Assembly: GCF_007746075.1 (NCBI RefSeq)
Contig: NZ_CP036339.1
Span: forward strand, 3,439,786-3,503,785
Source of the DNA: Lacipirellula limnantheis
GTDB lineage: Bacteria; Planctomycetota; Planctomycetia; Pirellulales; Lacipirellulaceae
DNA length: 64,000 bases
Direction: 5' to 3'
Shown here: one piece after another, positions 62,628-64,000 of the stretch
Layout: every line of letters begins with the position of its first letter
How positions within the stretch are numbered: the stretch's first letter is position 1
Notes under the pieces: model-generated
Told to the model about the DNA's origin: nothing
Databases searched by the model: none
The model's input: the letters and a program-made list of their open reading frames with translations, nothing else
Program-made: the position numbers and the translations under genes

Positions 62628-63566
62628 ATGAAACTGCAACTGGCGGCCACGGCCACTTTGATGCTCGCGCTTTCAGCAATGTGGCCGTTGGCTGAAGCCC
62701 AGCAGCCACGGGTCAACGGCGGTGCCGCTACGAGCGTGCAAGCAGCCGACGAGCCTGCGGCGGCTATTCAGAAAACAGCCAAAGCGTTTGCCGAAGCATT
62801 CAATCGCGGCGATGCGAAGGCGATCGCGGCGCTTTGGACTCCAAGCGGCGAATACATCGACGAATCTGCCACTGCGTACGCTGGCCGGGAAGCGATCGAG
62901 AATCGCTACGCCGATTTTTTTAAAGCCAATCCGGGAGCGTCAATCGCGCTCGAAGTCGACTCGGTCCGATTGCTAAGCTCCGATGCAGCCATCGAAGACG
63001 GGCATGCCGTCCTGACGCTCCCCGCGGGGGGGGAATCGACCGCTGGCGCCTATTCGGTCGTCCACGTCCAGATCGATGGGCGTTGGCTCATGGCGTCAGT
63101 CCGTGACGCGCCAACGGACGGAGGAACGGCCCAGGAGCACATTGCCGACCTGCAATGGCTCATTGGAACTTGGACGGCCGAGGAGCAGGGCGTCACCATG
63201 GAGTCAGTGTGCAAATGGATTGGCGAAAAGAGCTTCGTAGAGCGAAGGTATACGACGAAGGCCGCCGACGGCGTGCAAACAAGCGGCGTCCAAATCATCG
63301 GCTGGAACGCCCAAGCTCAACGCGTCCAGTCATGGAACTTTAGCGCTGACGGTTCCTTCGCTGTCGGGATCTGGACGCCGATCGAGGGCGGATGGCATGC
63401 GTCGGTCAGCGGCGTCACTGTCGATGGAGCAGCGACTTCGGCCGTCAATCAACTGCGTCGACTCGACGACAATGCCTACGTCTGGCAATCAGTGGATCGA
63501 TCCGTCAACGCGATACCGCTGCCTGACAGCGACGAAGTGATTATGCGACGTCTGCTTCAGAAGTAA
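62628..63566 (+). CDS. SgcJ/EcaC-like NTF2-fold secreted protein
   Basis: From ATG 62628 the protein has 312 residues with a signal peptide to about 24 (MWPLAEAQQ). Residues 45-160 form an NTF2-like SgcJ/EcaC domain: AFAEAFNRGDAKAIAALWTP, SGEYIDESATAYAGREAIEN, YADFFKANPGASIALEVDSV. The second half (about 170-310) is a lipocalin-like DUF1579-type domain with HIADLQWLIGTWTAEEQG and GVQIIGWNAQAQRVQSWNFS. The two-domain plan is common in planctomycetes and often goes with a Gly-rich gene, as here. No activity is known. Confidence 0.85.
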   Translation: MKLQLAATATLMLALSAMWPLAEAQQPRVNGGAATSVQAADEPAAAIQKTAKAFAEAFNRGDAKAIAALWTPSGEYIDESATAYAGREAIENRYADFFKANPGASIALEVDSVRLLSSDAAIEDGHAVLTLPAGGESTAGAYSVVHVQIDGRWLMASVRDAPTDGGTAQEHIADLQWLIGTWTAEEQGVTMESVCKWIGEKSFVERRYTTKAADGVQTSGVQIIGWNAQAQRVQSWNFSADGSFAVGIWTPIEGGWHASVSGVTVDGAATSAVNQLRRLDDNAYVWQSVDRSVNAIPLPDSDEVIMRRLLQK

Positions 63567-63607
63567 GCCGCCTGCAGCGCCCAACTAAATTTACTAGGGA
63601 CAGTGCT

Positions 63608-64000
<393 letters not shown>

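Overview
The window looks like a chromosomal segment of a planctomycete, most likely of the Pirellulales type. This rests on gene content: seven secreted proteins with PEP-CTERM tails, four of them also carrying dockerin-like EF-hand segments; a DUF1559 pseudopilin; a BBP7-type outer-membrane barrel; a giant Ser/Thr kinase with WD40 repeats beside its ECF sigma factor; a beta-helix protein with an LEPR-type N-terminal motif; and high GC. No rRNA, tRNA or CRISPR array was seen.

Layout. 1-9.8 kb: PEP-CTERM surface proteins, including a 1062-residue pentapeptide-repeat protein, with a tandem pair of small paralogues of which the second is frameshifted. 10.2-15.3 kb: ECF sigma factor, WD40 kinase and DUF1559 protein on the minus strand; a 29-bp element in front of the kinase recurs before the PEP-CTERM run at 9.9 kb and may be a shared promoter. 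15.3-25 kb: a decayed stretch with gene fragments (TetR, a membrane protein, HDOD, ABC ATPase, IS66) around a BBP7 porin, a choloylglycine-hydrolase-like enzyme and two further PEP-CTERM genes. 25.1-27.5 kb: a Tad-like operon. 27.9-30.4 kb: a P-type ATPase. 31.3-33.3 kb: a beta-helix/dockerin protein. 33.6-36.6 kb: a methyltransferase / FAD oxidoreductase / type III polyketide synthase operon, probably for phenolic lipids. 38-45 kb: a second choloylglycine-hydrolase-like enzyme, a PNPOx-like protein, an NTF2-like protein, an alpha/beta hydrolase and an AhpD-like protein, divergent from a GAF sigma-54 activator with a perfect palindrome and a possible -24/-12 promoter between them. 45.4-51 kb: a signalling operon (RedB-like thioredoxin-fold protein, hybrid histidine kinase, REC-GGDEF-EAL, HDOD).

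The most remarkable region is 52.2-59.5 kb, a compact minus-strand cassette of thirteen genes. It encodes a ubiquitin-like beta-grasp protein, a protein with an E2-like HPHV...LC motif joined to a 25-cysteine zinc-binding-like region, a JAMM/JAB isopeptidase with an intact metal motif, and an E1/ThiF-like adenylyltransferase. Upstream in the same run lie a Ycf46-like AAA+ ATPase, DUF2997, DUF1257 (Ycf35-like) and several small membrane or unknown proteins. Genes overlap or abut, the isopeptidase start lies about 149 bp inside the E2-like/Cys-rich gene, and a 12-bp-stem hairpin closes the cassette. Remnants of a large serine recombinase and an IS3-type transposase sit just outside its promoter-side end. 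I read it as a candidate ubiquitin-like conjugation system coupled to a Ycf46/Ycf35 machine.

59.8-64 kb: recombinase and IS3 debris, an LssY C-terminal-domain protein, a broken AI-2E-type transporter gene, an SgcJ/EcaC-like secreted protein and a Gly-rich secreted protein that runs off the end.
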